This document shows, piece after piece, positions 16,436-24,507 of a stretch of DNA of 35,020 nucleotides (position 1 is the stretch's first letter; every line of letters starts with the position of its first letter). Source of the DNA: an uncultured Synergistales bacterium. GTDB lineage: Bacteria > Synergistota > Synergistia > Synergistales > Aminobacteriaceae. The DNA lies in NCBI GenBank assembly GCA_905233525.1, contig CAJOEW010000038.1:1-35020 (forward strand), read 5' to 3'. The notes below the pieces were generated by a model. It saw nothing but the letters and a program-made list of their open reading frames with translations, was not told the DNA's origin and searched no databases. A program made the position numbers and the translations under genes.

Positions 16436-17689
16436 ATGGATCAGGATCAATTATTCAAATTGACTACAGATACTGACATAAGGCAAAATGAAAAAATAGT
16501 CGTCTTTGGAGTCGGAGGCGGCGGCGGAAATGCTTTAAACCACATAATTGAAAGTAATGTTCAGGGCGTTGATTTCGTAGCTGCAAATACTGACGCTAGA
16601 GCATTGGATAATAATTTAGCTCCTAATAAAATAATTTTGGGTGAAACTTTGACGCGCGGACTTGGAGCCGGTGCAAATCCAAAAGTAGGAGCTGACGCTG
16701 CTAAAGAAAGTTTAGACCGCATAAAAGAATATATATCCGGTGCTGACATGTTATTCGTTACTGCTGGAATGGGCGGAGGTACTGGAACCGGTGCTGCTCC
16801 TGTTATAGCTGAAACAGCCCGTGATATGCAGGTGCTTGTTGTTGGTGTTGTTACGCTTCCTTTTGCTTTTGAAATGGCTTTACGCAGAAAAACAGCTCTT
16901 GAAGGAATTGAACAGCTTAAAAAGAATGTCGACGCTCTTTTAATTGTCGAGAATGACAGATTGCTTGACATTGCAGGCGATAAAATGCGTTTAATCGATG
17001 CTTATAAGAAAGTCGATGAAGTTTTAAGACAGGCTGTACAGGGTGTAACGGATTTGATCACGAAATCAGGTTTTGTAAATCTTGATTTTGCCGATATAAA
17101 AACAGTTCTTACAAATGCCGGCATGGCTATAATGGGAATGGGTGAAGGCGAAGGCGAAAATAGAGCTGAAATGGCCGCGCGCAATGCAATTGAATCGCCG
17201 TTAATGTCTGTTCCGTTAGAAGGAGCGACCGGAATTTTAATGAACGTTTCAACCGGAACTGAAATAACTTTACGCGAGATGTATGACGCTGCGAAAATAA
17301 TCGAGGAAACAGCCGATCCTGAAGCTCAAGTTATTTGGGGACATGTTATCGACGAGAGTTTAGGCGAAAAAGTTCATGTTACTTTAATAGCGACATTCCC
17401 AGGCAACGCAAAACCTAAAGCCCAGCCTACACCGATATCAAAATTAACAGGCCATGCAGGAAATAAAGACGCTGCTCAACAAAAAATCCCATCGCAGACT
17501 CAACCGCCTGTACCTCCTCAGCCTCAGAAGAGATCAGCTTATGACAGATACCGTACAAACAGAGCACCGCAGGGTAATTTTGAAGAAGCGCCGTTAACAA
17601 ATGCTGAAGACGATGAAAAAGCTTTTGGAGGTTTACCGAGAACGACATACGACAGGCCAAGCTATTTCAGAAGGAGTGGGAAAAATTAA
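16436..17689 (+). CDS. ftsZ: Cell division protein FtsZ
   Basis: Tubulin-like GTPase (417 aa) that forms the division ring. The N-terminal GVGGGGGNALNHI, the tubulin signature GMGGGTGTGAAP (111-122), and the T7/synergy region NLDFADIKTVLTNAGMA, which activates GTP hydrolysis in the neighbouring subunit, are all present. A Pro/Gln-rich linker runs from about residue 325. The conserved C-terminal peptide that binds FtsA is an unusual DRPSYFRRSGKN. AGGAGG (16418-16423) lies 12 bases upstream of the ATG. The next gene starts on the base after the stop codon, so the downstream SPOR protein is co-translated. Confidence 0.98.
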   Translation: MDQDQLFKLTTDTDIRQNEKIVVFGVGGGGGNALNHIIESNVQGVDFVAANTDARALDNNLAPNKIILGETLTRGLGAGANPKVGADAAKESLDRIKEYISGADMLFVTAGMGGGTGTGAAPVIAETARDMQVLVVGVVTLPFAFEMALRRKTALEGIEQLKKNVDALLIVENDRLLDIAGDKMRLIDAYKKVDEVLRQAVQGVTDLITKSGFVNLDFADIKTVLTNAGMAIMGMGEGEGENRAEMAARNAIESPLMSVPLEGATGILMNVSTGTEITLREMYDAAKIIEETADPEAQVIWGHVIDESLGEKVHVTLIATFPGNAKPKAQPTPISKLTGHAGNKDAAQQKIPSQTQPPVPPQPQKRSAYDRYRTNRAPQGNFEEAPLTNAEDDEKAFGGLPRTTYDRPSYFRRSGKN

Positions 17690-18484
17690 ATGGCACGCCG
17701 TTCAGTCAATCAAGAAATTAAGCGCAGGGGAATATTGCCGTCATTTGGAGATATAGTTTTGCCGTTCGTAGGTATTGCAGGCGTTGCATTACTTGGAATT
17801 GCAGGCTGGCATTTTTTTATCGACGGCATGAAAACATCTCCTGGCATATCGTCAACAAAGGCATATGCTGACTCGCCGGTTTTAATAGCTGAACGTGAAC
17901 TCGAAGCCGAAAAAATTGCAGAACAGCCCGCACCTGAACAAGTTACACCAGCGCAGAGCGTTCAGCCTAAATCAGAAGTATTAACAGCGCAGAATCCTAT
18001 AATGCCTTCACCGTCTGCAGCTGTTAAACCTGTTAAACAAGTTCAAACGCCGGCACAAACTGTACAGACTCAGCCTCAAAAAAATATCCAGGCTCAAAAT
18101 TTACAGCCTTCAACGAAAAAAATTACGAGCAATCCGTCTGCAGCTGTTGAGAATGTTAAAAGCGCTCCTGAAACTGTAAAAGAAACTAAGCCTGTTATTC
18201 AAGTGCCTGATCCTAAAATCAAAACAAATTACCCTTCGAATCAGCAATATAGAATTCAGGTAGGAGCTTACGGATCAAAAGAAGCTGCTAATGTCGAAGC
18301 CAAGAAATTAAGTAAAGCAGGTTTCAGGACAACGGTTTACGCAAATCCAGAATCAAAACATGTGCGAGTGTGGATTTTGGCAGGCAATTCAAAACAGAAC
18401 GCCCAAAATATTCTCGAAAAGGTCAAGCCTATGGGATATAAGACGAGTTTTATAGTTGCTCCGTCAGTTCCAAACAAGCAATAA
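17690..18484 (+). CDS. Membrane-anchored SPOR-domain protein
   Basis: A 264-aa protein with a short cytoplasmic N-terminus, one membrane helix (about residues 24-43, IVLPFVGIAGVALLGIAGWH), and a long Pro/Gln/Val/Lys-rich linker with an approximately repeated SNPSAAV / SPSAAVKPV element. A C-terminal SPOR domain follows (about 186-260: YRIQVGAYGSKEAANVEAKK, then WILAGNSKQNAQ). SPOR domains bind glycan strands stripped of peptides at the division septum. Direct placement after ftsZ, with no intergenic bases, supports a division role like that of FtsN or DedD. Which of these it resembles most cannot be decided, since linkers evolve fast. Confidence 0.88.
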   Translation: MARRSVNQEIKRRGILPSFGDIVLPFVGIAGVALLGIAGWHFFIDGMKTSPGISSTKAYADSPVLIAERELEAEKIAEQPAPEQVTPAQSVQPKSEVLTAQNPIMPSPSAAVKPVKQVQTPAQTVQTQPQKNIQAQNLQPSTKKITSNPSAAVENVKSAPETVKETKPVIQVPDPKIKTNYPSNQQYRIQVGAYGSKEAANVEAKKLSKAGFRTTVYANPESKHVRVWILAGNSKQNAQNILEKVKPMGYKTSFIVAPSVPNKQ

Positions 18485-18494
18485 AAAATAAATT

Positions 18495-19793
18495 ATGTAC
18501 GATTTCAACGACACCGAAAATTTTTTAAAAGCTCATTCATCGAACGAAATAAAGCCCGGACTTGAAAGGATTGCGAATTTATTAGACTCGCTTGGTAATC
18601 CTCAAAACAGCTGGGCTTCTTTTCATATTGTAGGCACGAACGGTAAAGGCTCAACAGGTGCTTATCTGTCATCGATTTTCAAAGAGGCCGGCTATAAAAC
18701 TGGTTTTTATTCGAGTCCGCATTTAGAGAAGCCTGACGAAAGACTTTTGATAAACGGCATTCCTTTGAGCGCTGATGACTGGTATAAAAATCTTGAGCTT
18801 GCTGCCGGAAAAATTAAAAAGAATTTTGAGCCGTCATATTTTGAATTATTAACAGCGGCGGCATTTTTATTAGCTCGTGATGAAAAAATAGACGTAGGAA
18901 TAATTGAAGCAGGTTTAGGAGGCCGGCTTGACGCTACGAATTTACTTGGTAATACGATCTGTTCGGTTATAGCTTCGATTTCAATCGATCACACTGAATT
19001 TTTAGGAGATACTCTTGAAAAGATTGCCGGAGAGAAATTTGCAGTCGTTAAAAAAAATATTCCTGCGTGTTATTCCGGTGATCCTGCGTCTTTAATTCCG
19101 TTATTTAAAAAATTTTGCTATGAGCATGGTGCGGTACCTTTTGTTATTCCTGAAAGCGTGAAGCTTGAAAATATAAATATCATGACTGAAGGCTGTACGT
19201 TTGATTTTTATTCGCCCAATCTTGAAATAAAAGATGTCTTCACGCCATTGACAGGCCGTTATCAAGTTAATAACTGCGCGTTGGCATTAAGTGCTGTGTC
19301 GTGCGTTATGGACAAATTCAGAAATTTAAACGCCGAAAAAATTAAACAAGGCATTAAAAAAACGTATTGGCCTGGACGTTTTGAAATAATTTCAAAGAAG
19401 CCGTTAATCATTCTTGACGGAGGACATAATTACGGCGGAGTATTAAGGCTTGTTGAAAGTGTCAAAGAATTGTATCAGGATAAAAAAATCGGAATAATTT
19501 ATGCGGCCATGCGTGATAAAGATTATCCGGGCTGTTTAGAATTATTCAAAGAATATTTAAATCCTGCGGTATATTTCACGACAGTACCAGGCATGAAACG
19601 GGCATTAACGCCTGACGAATTATTATCAGCCGGAAAAAAAATAAATTGGCGAAATAATCCTAGAGCTTTTGATTTACCGGAAGAGGCATTAAAAAATTCT
19701 ATCAGCGATAATAACGACGTGAATATAATTTGCGGCAGCCTGTATTTAATTGGTTATGTCCGCTCGAAAATAGATTACATAAAAAATCAGTAA
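18495..19793 (+). CDS. folC: Folylpolyglutamate synthase / dihydrofolate synthase
   Basis: Mur-ligase family enzyme (432 aa) that adds glutamate to dihydropteroate and/or extends the polyglutamate tail of folates using ATP. The P-loop is VGTNGKGST, followed by FYSSPHLEKPDERLLINGI, VGIIEAGLGGRLDATN (with the carbamylated-Lys type site downstream), SISIDHTEFLGDT, GRYQVNNCALALSA, and the C-terminal domain with ILDGGHNYGG. It starts 10 bases after the SPOR gene with no obvious ribosome binding site. Whether it has one or both activities cannot be read from sequence alone. Confidence 0.95.
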   Translation: MYDFNDTENFLKAHSSNEIKPGLERIANLLDSLGNPQNSWASFHIVGTNGKGSTGAYLSSIFKEAGYKTGFYSSPHLEKPDERLLINGIPLSADDWYKNLELAAGKIKKNFEPSYFELLTAAAFLLARDEKIDVGIIEAGLGGRLDATNLLGNTICSVIASISIDHTEFLGDTLEKIAGEKFAVVKKNIPACYSGDPASLIPLFKKFCYEHGAVPFVIPESVKLENINIMTEGCTFDFYSPNLEIKDVFTPLTGRYQVNNCALALSAVSCVMDKFRNLNAEKIKQGIKKTYWPGRFEIISKKPLIILDGGHNYGGVLRLVESVKELYQDKKIGIIYAAMRDKDYPGCLELFKEYLNPAVYFTTVPGMKRALTPDELLSAGKKINWRNNPRAFDLPEEALKNSISDNNDVNIICGSLYLIGYVRSKIDYIKNQ

Positions 19794-19866
19794 GAAAGAA
19801 CTTGACAAAAATCCGACAGCCGACAGCCATAATTCTGCCCAAAAACAGGGAACGATAGAAGTAACT

Positions 19867-20781
19867 TTGCTCGGGAGATTAGGTAATCAATTTTTTCAGT
19901 ATGCTTTTGCAAGAGCGCTGCAAACAAAATTTTATCCGGAATATAACATCGTCCTTAACTCGTACATTTTTCGCAACTGCAATGAAGAAGAAATAAAAGT
20001 CGGCTGTCGCAATCAACTCACAGATTACAATATAGTCGAATGCGGCGAAAGTTGTAGAAAGTCTCGTAATCTCAAATTCTTTCATAGAGCCTCGGTGAAA
20101 CTGATTAAACTGTACTCAAAATTTATTTCGCGTCTTGATGGCGATATCGTTGGGACGTTATTGCGTGATCTTGGAGGAATTTATGAGCGTTTTCACTCAG
20201 ATTTCGAGCCGCCTAAATTTTCAAGCTCAAAAGATATTCAGGTATTCGGAAACTTTGAGCATTATTATTATTTTGACGCGATAAGGGATTTATTACTTGA
20301 TGAATATACGCCTAAGCATGAATTACTTTCAAAAAATATAAATCTCATGAACGAGATCAAAAATACTCAATCCGTATGTGTCAGCATCAGGCGCGGAGAT
20401 TTTTTAAGCGATAAACACAAAGACGTTTTCAGCGTCTGCACACCTGAATATTTTGTAGAGGCTATGCACAGAATGCGCGCGCAAATTCCTGACTGCAAAT
20501 TTTTTATATTCAGTGATGATGTTCAGGACGTTAAAAATAATTTCAAATTTCCTTACGAAGTTGAATACGAGTCAGGCGATGATCCTGTCTGGGAAAAATT
20601 ACGCCTAATGTATTCTTGCAAGCATTTCATAATTTCAAATTCGACTTTCAGCTGGTGGGCACAATACTTAAGCCGTAATGATGATAAAATCGTTTACGCT
20701 CCTACTCCATGGCATTGGGATAAAAGAGATTATCGTGGATTATATACGCCGTGCATGAGAACGATCGAATGTAAAAAATAA
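19867..20781 (+). CDS. Glycosyltransferase family 11 (alpha-1,2-fucosyltransferase type), start uncertain
   Basis: Family 11 enzymes move fucose from GDP-fucose to a sugar acceptor, often on surface polysaccharides. Visible marks are GRLGNQFFQYAFARAL at the N-terminus, VSIRRGDF (the GDP-binding motif HxRRGD with Ser for His; RRGD at 175-178), FFIFSDD, and FIISNSTFSWWAQYLS. Length is 304 aa. No ATG or GTG is in frame. The TTG at 19867 is used here, but the frame is open upstream to 19783 and reads IEVT just before LLGRLGNQ, like the usual start of the family. The real start is therefore probably earlier, or the 5' end has been lost. It sits alone between housekeeping genes, which suggests an acquired cell-surface gene. 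Confidence 0.82.
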   Translation: MLGRLGNQFFQYAFARALQTKFYPEYNIVLNSYIFRNCNEEEIKVGCRNQLTDYNIVECGESCRKSRNLKFFHRASVKLIKLYSKFISRLDGDIVGTLLRDLGGIYERFHSDFEPPKFSSSKDIQVFGNFEHYYYFDAIRDLLLDEYTPKHELLSKNINLMNEIKNTQSVCVSIRRGDFLSDKHKDVFSVCTPEYFVEAMHRMRAQIPDCKFFIFSDDVQDVKNNFKFPYEVEYESGDDPVWEKLRLMYSCKHFIISNSTFSWWAQYLSRNDDKIVYAPTPWHWDKRDYRGLYTPCMRTIECKK

Positions 20782-20832
20782 CCGCAAGAAAAATTTTTAA
20801 ACACTCAAATTAAATAGCAGATCAGGCTTTTA

Positions 20833-20841
20833 TGATATACT
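20833..20841 (+). promoter_or_regulatory. Candidate extended -10 promoter of the rpsB operon
   Basis: TGATATACT (TG-N-TATACT) precedes a 5' leader of about 100 bases before rpsB. The -35 region is not recognisable. The position would start the transcript just before the folded leader at 20858-20934. Confidence 0.45.
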
Positions 20842-20857
20842 TGCTTGCAATTACACA

Positions 20858-20934
20858 CGCCCGTATAAAAATTCAAAGGTCTTGCATTTGTTGCAGGTGC
20901 GTTATTACGGGCGGAGGATCAAAAACCTTTGGGA
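20858..20934 (+). ncRNA. Structured rpsB leader, pseudoknot-like, covering the ribosome binding site
   Basis: Three helices can be drawn. Helix 1 pairs CGCCCGTA (20858-20865) with TACGGGCG (20906-20913), 8 perfect pairs. Helix 2 inside it pairs CTTGCA (20881-20886) with TGCAGG (20892-20897), with one G-U pair and a 5-base loop. Helix 3 pairs CAAAGGT (20874-20880), which lies inside the loop of helix 1, with ACCTTTG (20925-20931) outside it, and two G-U pairs could extend it into the GGGAGG at 20931-20936. This makes a pseudoknot that would hide the rpsB ribosome binding site. Control by S2 itself is a reasonable inference, since ribosomal proteins often bind their own leaders. I do not recognise it as a named RNA family. 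Confidence 0.55.
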
Positions 20935-20948
20935 GGTATAAATTTAAA

Positions 20949-21764
20949 TTGTCAGTAGCAAGTATGAAACAACTTCTTGAATGCGGAGTACATTTCGGTC
21001 ATCAAACCAGACGCTGGAATCCAAAAATGAAGCCTTATATCTTCACAGAACGTAACGGAGTTTATATCATTGACCTTCAAAAAACCGTTAAAGGTCTTGA
21101 TAAAGCTTACGAGTTCATTAGAACTACTGCAGCAGAAGGCGGGCGCGTCCTGTTCGTTGGTACAAAGAGACAGGCTCAGGAAACAATCAGAGATGAAGCT
21201 ACACGTTGCGGCCAGTATTATATAAATCAACGTTGGCTCGGCGGATTGATGACGAATTTCCCGACAATCAGAGGCCGTATAAATCGTATGCTTGAGCTTA
21301 GAAAATATGACGAAGAAGGAACTTGGGACGAGTTCACTAAAAAAGAAACAGCCGCCCTCAAAAAAGAACAGATTAAGCTCGAAAAATATCTCGGCGGTAT
21401 CGCTAATATGACCGGTGTACCTGATGCAATTTTCTTAATCGATCCAAGACGTGAAGAAAACGCTATTGCTGAAGCCCGTAAGCTCGGAATCCCTGTCGTT
21501 TCGATCGTTGATACAAATTGCGATCCTGAAATAATTGATTATCCTATTCCAGGCAATGACGACGCAATCAGAGCTATTAAACTCATTACAGGATTGATGG
21601 CTAACGCTGTTATTGAAGGCCGTCAGGGTGAAGATGCCGTGATCATTCCTGTTCAGACTTTGAGCGCTCCGGATATCATGACCGATGAAGAAGCAATCGA
21701 AGAACGCGAAAGATTACATGAAGAATACGACGGCAATATTGACGATGACAACTGGAGGAATTAA
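20949..21764 (+). CDS. rpsB: 30S ribosomal protein S2
   Basis: Small-subunit ribosomal protein S2 (271 aa). It carries [23 protein letters not shown] at the N-terminus, then [51 protein letters not shown] and the ending [14 protein letters not shown] with an acidic tail. The TTG at 20949 is the chosen start: GGGAGG (20931-20936) is 12 bases upstream, and the next residues [10 protein letters not shown] match normal S2 starts. An upstream in-frame ATG at 20832 would add 39 Cys- and Arg-rich residues that are really the structured leader. It is followed by tsf after 6 bases, the usual order. Confidence 0.97.
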   Translation: MSVASMKQLLECGVHFGHQTRRWNPKMKPYIFTERNGVYIIDLQKTVKGLDKAYEFIRTTAAEGGRVLFVGTKRQAQETIRDEATRCGQYYINQRWLGGLMTNFPTIRGRINRMLELRKYDEEGTWDEFTKKETAALKKEQIKLEKYLGGIANMTGVPDAIFLIDPRREENAIAEARKLGIPVVSIVDTNCDPEIIDYPIPGNDDAIRAIKLITGLMANAVIEGRQGEDAVIIPVQTLSAPDIMTDEEAIEERERLHEEYDGNIDDDNWRN

Positions 21765-21770
21765 ATAATT

Positions 21771-22367
21771 ATGCCAGAAATTACAGCAGCAATCGTAAAA
21801 GAATTACGCGAACGCACCGGCTCAGGTATGATGGACTGCAAAAAGGCTCTTGCTGAAACCGGCGGTGATATGGAAAAAGCTATAGACTATTTGCGCGAAA
21901 AAGGTTTGGCTAAAGCTGCGAAGAAAGCTGAACGCAATGCTAAAGACGGCAGAATTTTTCATTATGTCCATAATAATTTTAAGGTCGGCGCATTGCTTGA
22001 GCTTGATACAGAAACGGACTTTGTAGCACGCACAGATGAATTTAACGAACTTGGCCATGAGATCGCTATGCAAATAGCTGCCGCGGCTCCTTTATATGTA
22101 AAACCTGAAGACGTGCCGCAAGAAGTTCTTGACCGTGAACGCGAAATTTATAAACAGCAGTTGCTCGACGAAGGTAAACCGGCTGATAGATTAGATAAAA
22201 TTATCGAAGGCAAGCTCAGAAAATATTATGAGACTAACTGCTTGTTAGAACAGGAATATATCCGCGACGATAAGAAGAAAATTAAAGACTTGATCACCGA
22301 AATGATCGCTAAACTCGGTGAAAATATAGTCGTAAAACGCTTCGCAAGATTCGTAATCGGCGAGTAA
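21771..22367 (+). CDS. tsf: Elongation factor Ts
   Basis: Nucleotide exchange factor that releases GDP from EF-Tu. The N-terminal domain reads VKELRERTGSGMMDCKKALA. The EF-Tu contact motif TDFV is at 82-85 (in LELDTETDFVARTDEF), and the ending gives GENIVVKRFARF. At 198 aa it is the short form, with a single reduced core like that of Thermus, and not the long E. coli type. It begins 6 bases after rpsB and shares its transcript. A strong hairpin lies just after the stop codon. Confidence 0.96.
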   Translation: MPEITAAIVKELRERTGSGMMDCKKALAETGGDMEKAIDYLREKGLAKAAKKAERNAKDGRIFHYVHNNFKVGALLELDTETDFVARTDEFNELGHEIAMQIAAAAPLYVKPEDVPQEVLDREREIYKQQLLDEGKPADRLDKIIEGKLRKYYETNCLLEQEYIRDDKKKIKDLITEMIAKLGENIVVKRFARFVIGE

Positions 22368-22380
22368 TTAAATTTTTGAA

Positions 22381-22424
22381 AGATGCCCGGTGTTGAGTTT
22401 TTTAATTTGACGCCGGGTGTTTTT
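22381..22424 (+). terminator. Long hairpin with T-run between tsf and pyrH
   Basis: The core stem pairs 22386-22399 with 22404-22417 (14 pairs, four of them G-U) around TTTT, and weaker pairs extend it to 22381/22422. TTTTT follows at 22420-22424. It looks like a rho-independent terminator, yet it ends 12 bases before the likely pyrH ATG. It may limit read-through from rpsB-tsf into pyrH-frr, or act on pyrH translation. Confidence 0.7.
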
Positions 22425-22436
22425 ATGTATATAAGC

Positions 22437-23150
22437 ATGTTAGATTTTAAAAGAATTTTATTAAAATTATCTGGTGAAGTCCTCGCAGGTCAAAAACATT
22501 TCGGACACGATTTCGAGATAATAAATAAATTTGCTCTCGATCTTAAAAAAATTCATGATGCCGGCATTCAATTATCAATGGTAGTTGGAGGCGGTAATTT
22601 GATCAGAGGACGCGACATAAAAATTTACGGTGTCGATAATGTCCTGGCTGACTCTATGGGAATGTTAGGAACTGTTATGAACGCGATCGCATTAAAAGAC
22701 GCTTTGGAACGCATTAACGTCAAAACCGAAATTTTATCAGCCGTTAATATGCCTCCGATCGCAGATTTATATAATCGTGAACGCGCTATAAATTTTTTAG
22801 AGTCCGGAAAAATTGTTATATTCGCTGCAGGCACTGGACATCCGTTTTTTTCAACTGATACTGCCGCCGCTCTTAGAAGTGCTGAAATAAAAGCCGACTG
22901 CATGATCAAAGGCACTAAAGTTAATGGAATTTATGATAAAGATCCTGAAAAAAACCCTGACGCAAAATTTTTACCTGTTATAACTTATTCCGAAGCGTTG
23001 CAAAAAAATATTCAGGTCATGGACGCAGCTGCCTTTGCAATTTGCAGAGATAATAAAATTCCTGTGATCGTTACAAGCATTCAGGATAATAACTGGTCTG
23101 ACGGCCTGATCAATAAAAATATTTATGGAACGCTCGTAAAGGAGGCTTAA
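22437..23150 (+). CDS. pyrH: UMP kinase
   Basis: Hexameric bacterial UMP kinase of the amino acid kinase fold (237 aa), making UDP from UMP and ATP. Motifs are FKRILLKLSGEVLAG at the start (ATP site), SMVVGGGNLIRGR, MGMLGTVMNAIALKDALE, VIFAAGTGHPFFSTDTAAALR (UMP and subunit contact region), and KVNGIYDKDPEKNP. The start is uncertain: ATG 22437 fits the family, while ATG 22425 adds four residues and has GGGTG 5 bases before it. An earlier ATG at 22383 lies in the hairpin and is unlikely. There is no standard ribosome binding site before 22437. frr follows after 6 bases. Confidence 0.94.
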   Translation: MLDFKRILLKLSGEVLAGQKHFGHDFEIINKFALDLKKIHDAGIQLSMVVGGGNLIRGRDIKIYGVDNVLADSMGMLGTVMNAIALKDALERINVKTEILSAVNMPPIADLYNRERAINFLESGKIVIFAAGTGHPFFSTDTAAALRSAEIKADCMIKGTKVNGIYDKDPEKNPDAKFLPVITYSEALQKNIQVMDAAAFAICRDNKIPVIVTSIQDNNWSDGLINKNIYGTLVKEA

Positions 23151-23156
23151 TTTATA

Positions 23157-23671
23157 ATGGCGGACGAATTAAAAAATTTACGCGATAACATGGACAAGGC
23201 TGTATCTTTTCTTCAGAGCGAATATTTGGCAATCAGGACAGGACTTACGGAACTCCAACGCCAATTAAACAATTAGCTAATATTACTACACCTGAAAGCA
23301 GAGTCATTCAGATTGCGCCGTTCGATAAAACGAGCTTGAAAGCTATCGAAAAAGCTATACTCGCTGCAAATTTGGGTATGACTCCTCAAAATGACGGTGT
23401 AGCAATTCGTTTGACTTTACCGGAATTGACAAGAGCACGCCGCGTCGAATTAACTAAACTGCTTGCTAAAAAAGCTGAAGAGTCAAAAGTCGTGATCAGA
23501 AATTATAGACGCGATACAATTGAGCTTTTAAAGAAACAGGAAAAAAATTCGGATATCACTGAAGACGATCTGAAAAAATTTACAAAGGACGTTCAGGATA
23601 TCACCGACAATTATATTAAAAAAATCGACGAAGTTTATAAAACAAAAGAAAAAGAAGTTCTCGAAGATTGA
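23157..23671 (+). pseudogene. frr: Ribosome recycling factor, broken by a 40-base internal loss
   Basis: RRF splits the post-termination ribosome with EF-G. The ATG at 23157 has GGAGG 11 bases upstream (23141-23145) and gives 29 normal residues ending YLAIRTG. The frame then shifts and stops at 23274-23276. The rest of RRF (YGTPTPIKQLANITTP, SRVIQIAPFDKTSLKAIEKA, and so on, ending KEKEVLED) resumes in another frame from 23246. Against the E. coli protein, the 14 residues between IRTG and YGTPTP are missing. Two leftover bases plus 40 lost bases account for them exactly and would give 184 aa, the normal RRF length. As written, it cannot make RRF. A second start at 23336 would omit the conserved N-terminal half of domain I. 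Confidence 0.92.
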
Positions 23672-23697
23672 TTATAAAAATTCGGAGGTAAATCAAA

Positions 23698-24498
23698 TTG
23701 GACGAACAAGCACAGTATAATTCACCAGGCTATACGACGTTTAAAATGCGCTTTAAAAGACTTACGGGAATCGATTTAAATTCATACAAAGATCAGATTC
23801 ACCGCAGGACTCACGAGCTTATGAACAGATGGGGAGCTAAGAGCTACGAAGAATACGCCGATATGCTCAACGATGAAAAGAAGCTCAGAGAATTTTTAGA
23901 TCATCTTACGATCAACGTATCTGAATTTTTCAGGAATAAAGAACAATGGATAAAACTGCGCGATAAATTGATTCCTGATTTATTTCAAAAGCGCGGATCA
24001 AAACGCATTAAATTATGGAGCGCAGGCTGTGCCACCGGTGAAGAACCTTATTCGCTGGCTGTGTTGTCTGCTGTTTGCGGAATCGATCAAATGAATCCGG
24101 TGCTTGCTGTCGATATCGATCAGGGCGCTATTGCTACAGCTCAAAAGGCTCATTACAGAAAAGCCCAGCTCTTAAACATGCCGCCGGAATATTTAAATAA
24201 ATATTTCACAACCAGAGATAACGGCGAAACGTATGACGTAAACTCAGAAATTAAACGCCGCGTAACTTTTAAGCGCATGAACATGATCGAGGACTCTTTT
24301 GGATATAATTACGACTTGATATTATGCCGCAATGTCGTAATTTATTTCACGCCTGAAACAAAAGATAAGCTCTATAAAAAATTTTTTGACGCTCTTGCTC
24401 CTGGCGGATATTTCTTAGTTGGATCGACTGAACAGATTTTCGGCTATCAAAATATCGGTTTTGAGTCTGCCGGACCGTTTTTATACACAAAGAAATAA
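23698..24498 (+). CDS. cheR: Chemotaxis protein methyltransferase CheR
   Basis: SAM-dependent enzyme (266 aa) that methylates glutamates of chemotaxis receptors for adaptation. The N-terminal helical domain (about 1-85) includes YKDQIHRRTHELM and LTINVSEFFRNKEQW. The SAM-binding loop is WSAGCATGEEPYSLAVL (about 107-123), followed by AVDIDQGAI and the motif YDLILCRNVVIYFTPE, with GSTEQIF near the end. It starts at a TTG with GGAGG (23684-23688) 9 bases upstream, 26 bases after frr. The flhA and flhF genes further on show that the cell makes flagella. No other che genes are nearby. Confidence 0.93.
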   Translation: MDEQAQYNSPGYTTFKMRFKRLTGIDLNSYKDQIHRRTHELMNRWGAKSYEEYADMLNDEKKLREFLDHLTINVSEFFRNKEQWIKLRDKLIPDLFQKRGSKRIKLWSAGCATGEEPYSLAVLSAVCGIDQMNPVLAVDIDQGAIATAQKAHYRKAQLLNMPPEYLNKYFTTRDNGETYDVNSEIKRRVTFKRMNMIEDSFGYNYDLILCRNVVIYFTPETKDKLYKKFFDALAPGGYFLVGSTEQIFGYQNIGFESAGPFLYTKK

Positions 24499-24507
24499 TT
24501 TTTGATT

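Noticed and set aside
16561-16971. A 136-codon open frame on the minus strand inside ftsZ
   Set aside because: It is antisense to a well-conserved ftsZ, has no ribosome binding site and has a composition that follows from the ftsZ codons.
19802-19833. A promoter TTGACA with CATAAT before the glycosyltransferase
   Set aside because: The 20-base spacing is too long for a normal sigma-70 promoter; it is mentioned only as a possible deletion trace.
20832-20948. An N-terminal extension of rpsB starting at ATG 20832
   Set aside because: The extra 39 residues are Cys- and Arg-rich and unlike S2. The region forms the folded leader and contains the GGGAGG site that serves TTG 20949.
22407-22435. A pyrH promoter, TTGACG with TATAAG 17 bases apart
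   Set aside because: Transcription would start at about 22441, after the pyrH ATG, and the -35 box is part of the hairpin stem.
22383-22436. An earlier pyrH start at ATG 22383
   Set aside because: The codons lie in the hairpin with the T-run, and UMP kinases do not carry such an extension.
23230-23280. Programmed frameshifting in frr
   Set aside because: There is no slippery run, and shifting frame would still leave out 14 conserved residues, so bases are truly absent from this sequence.
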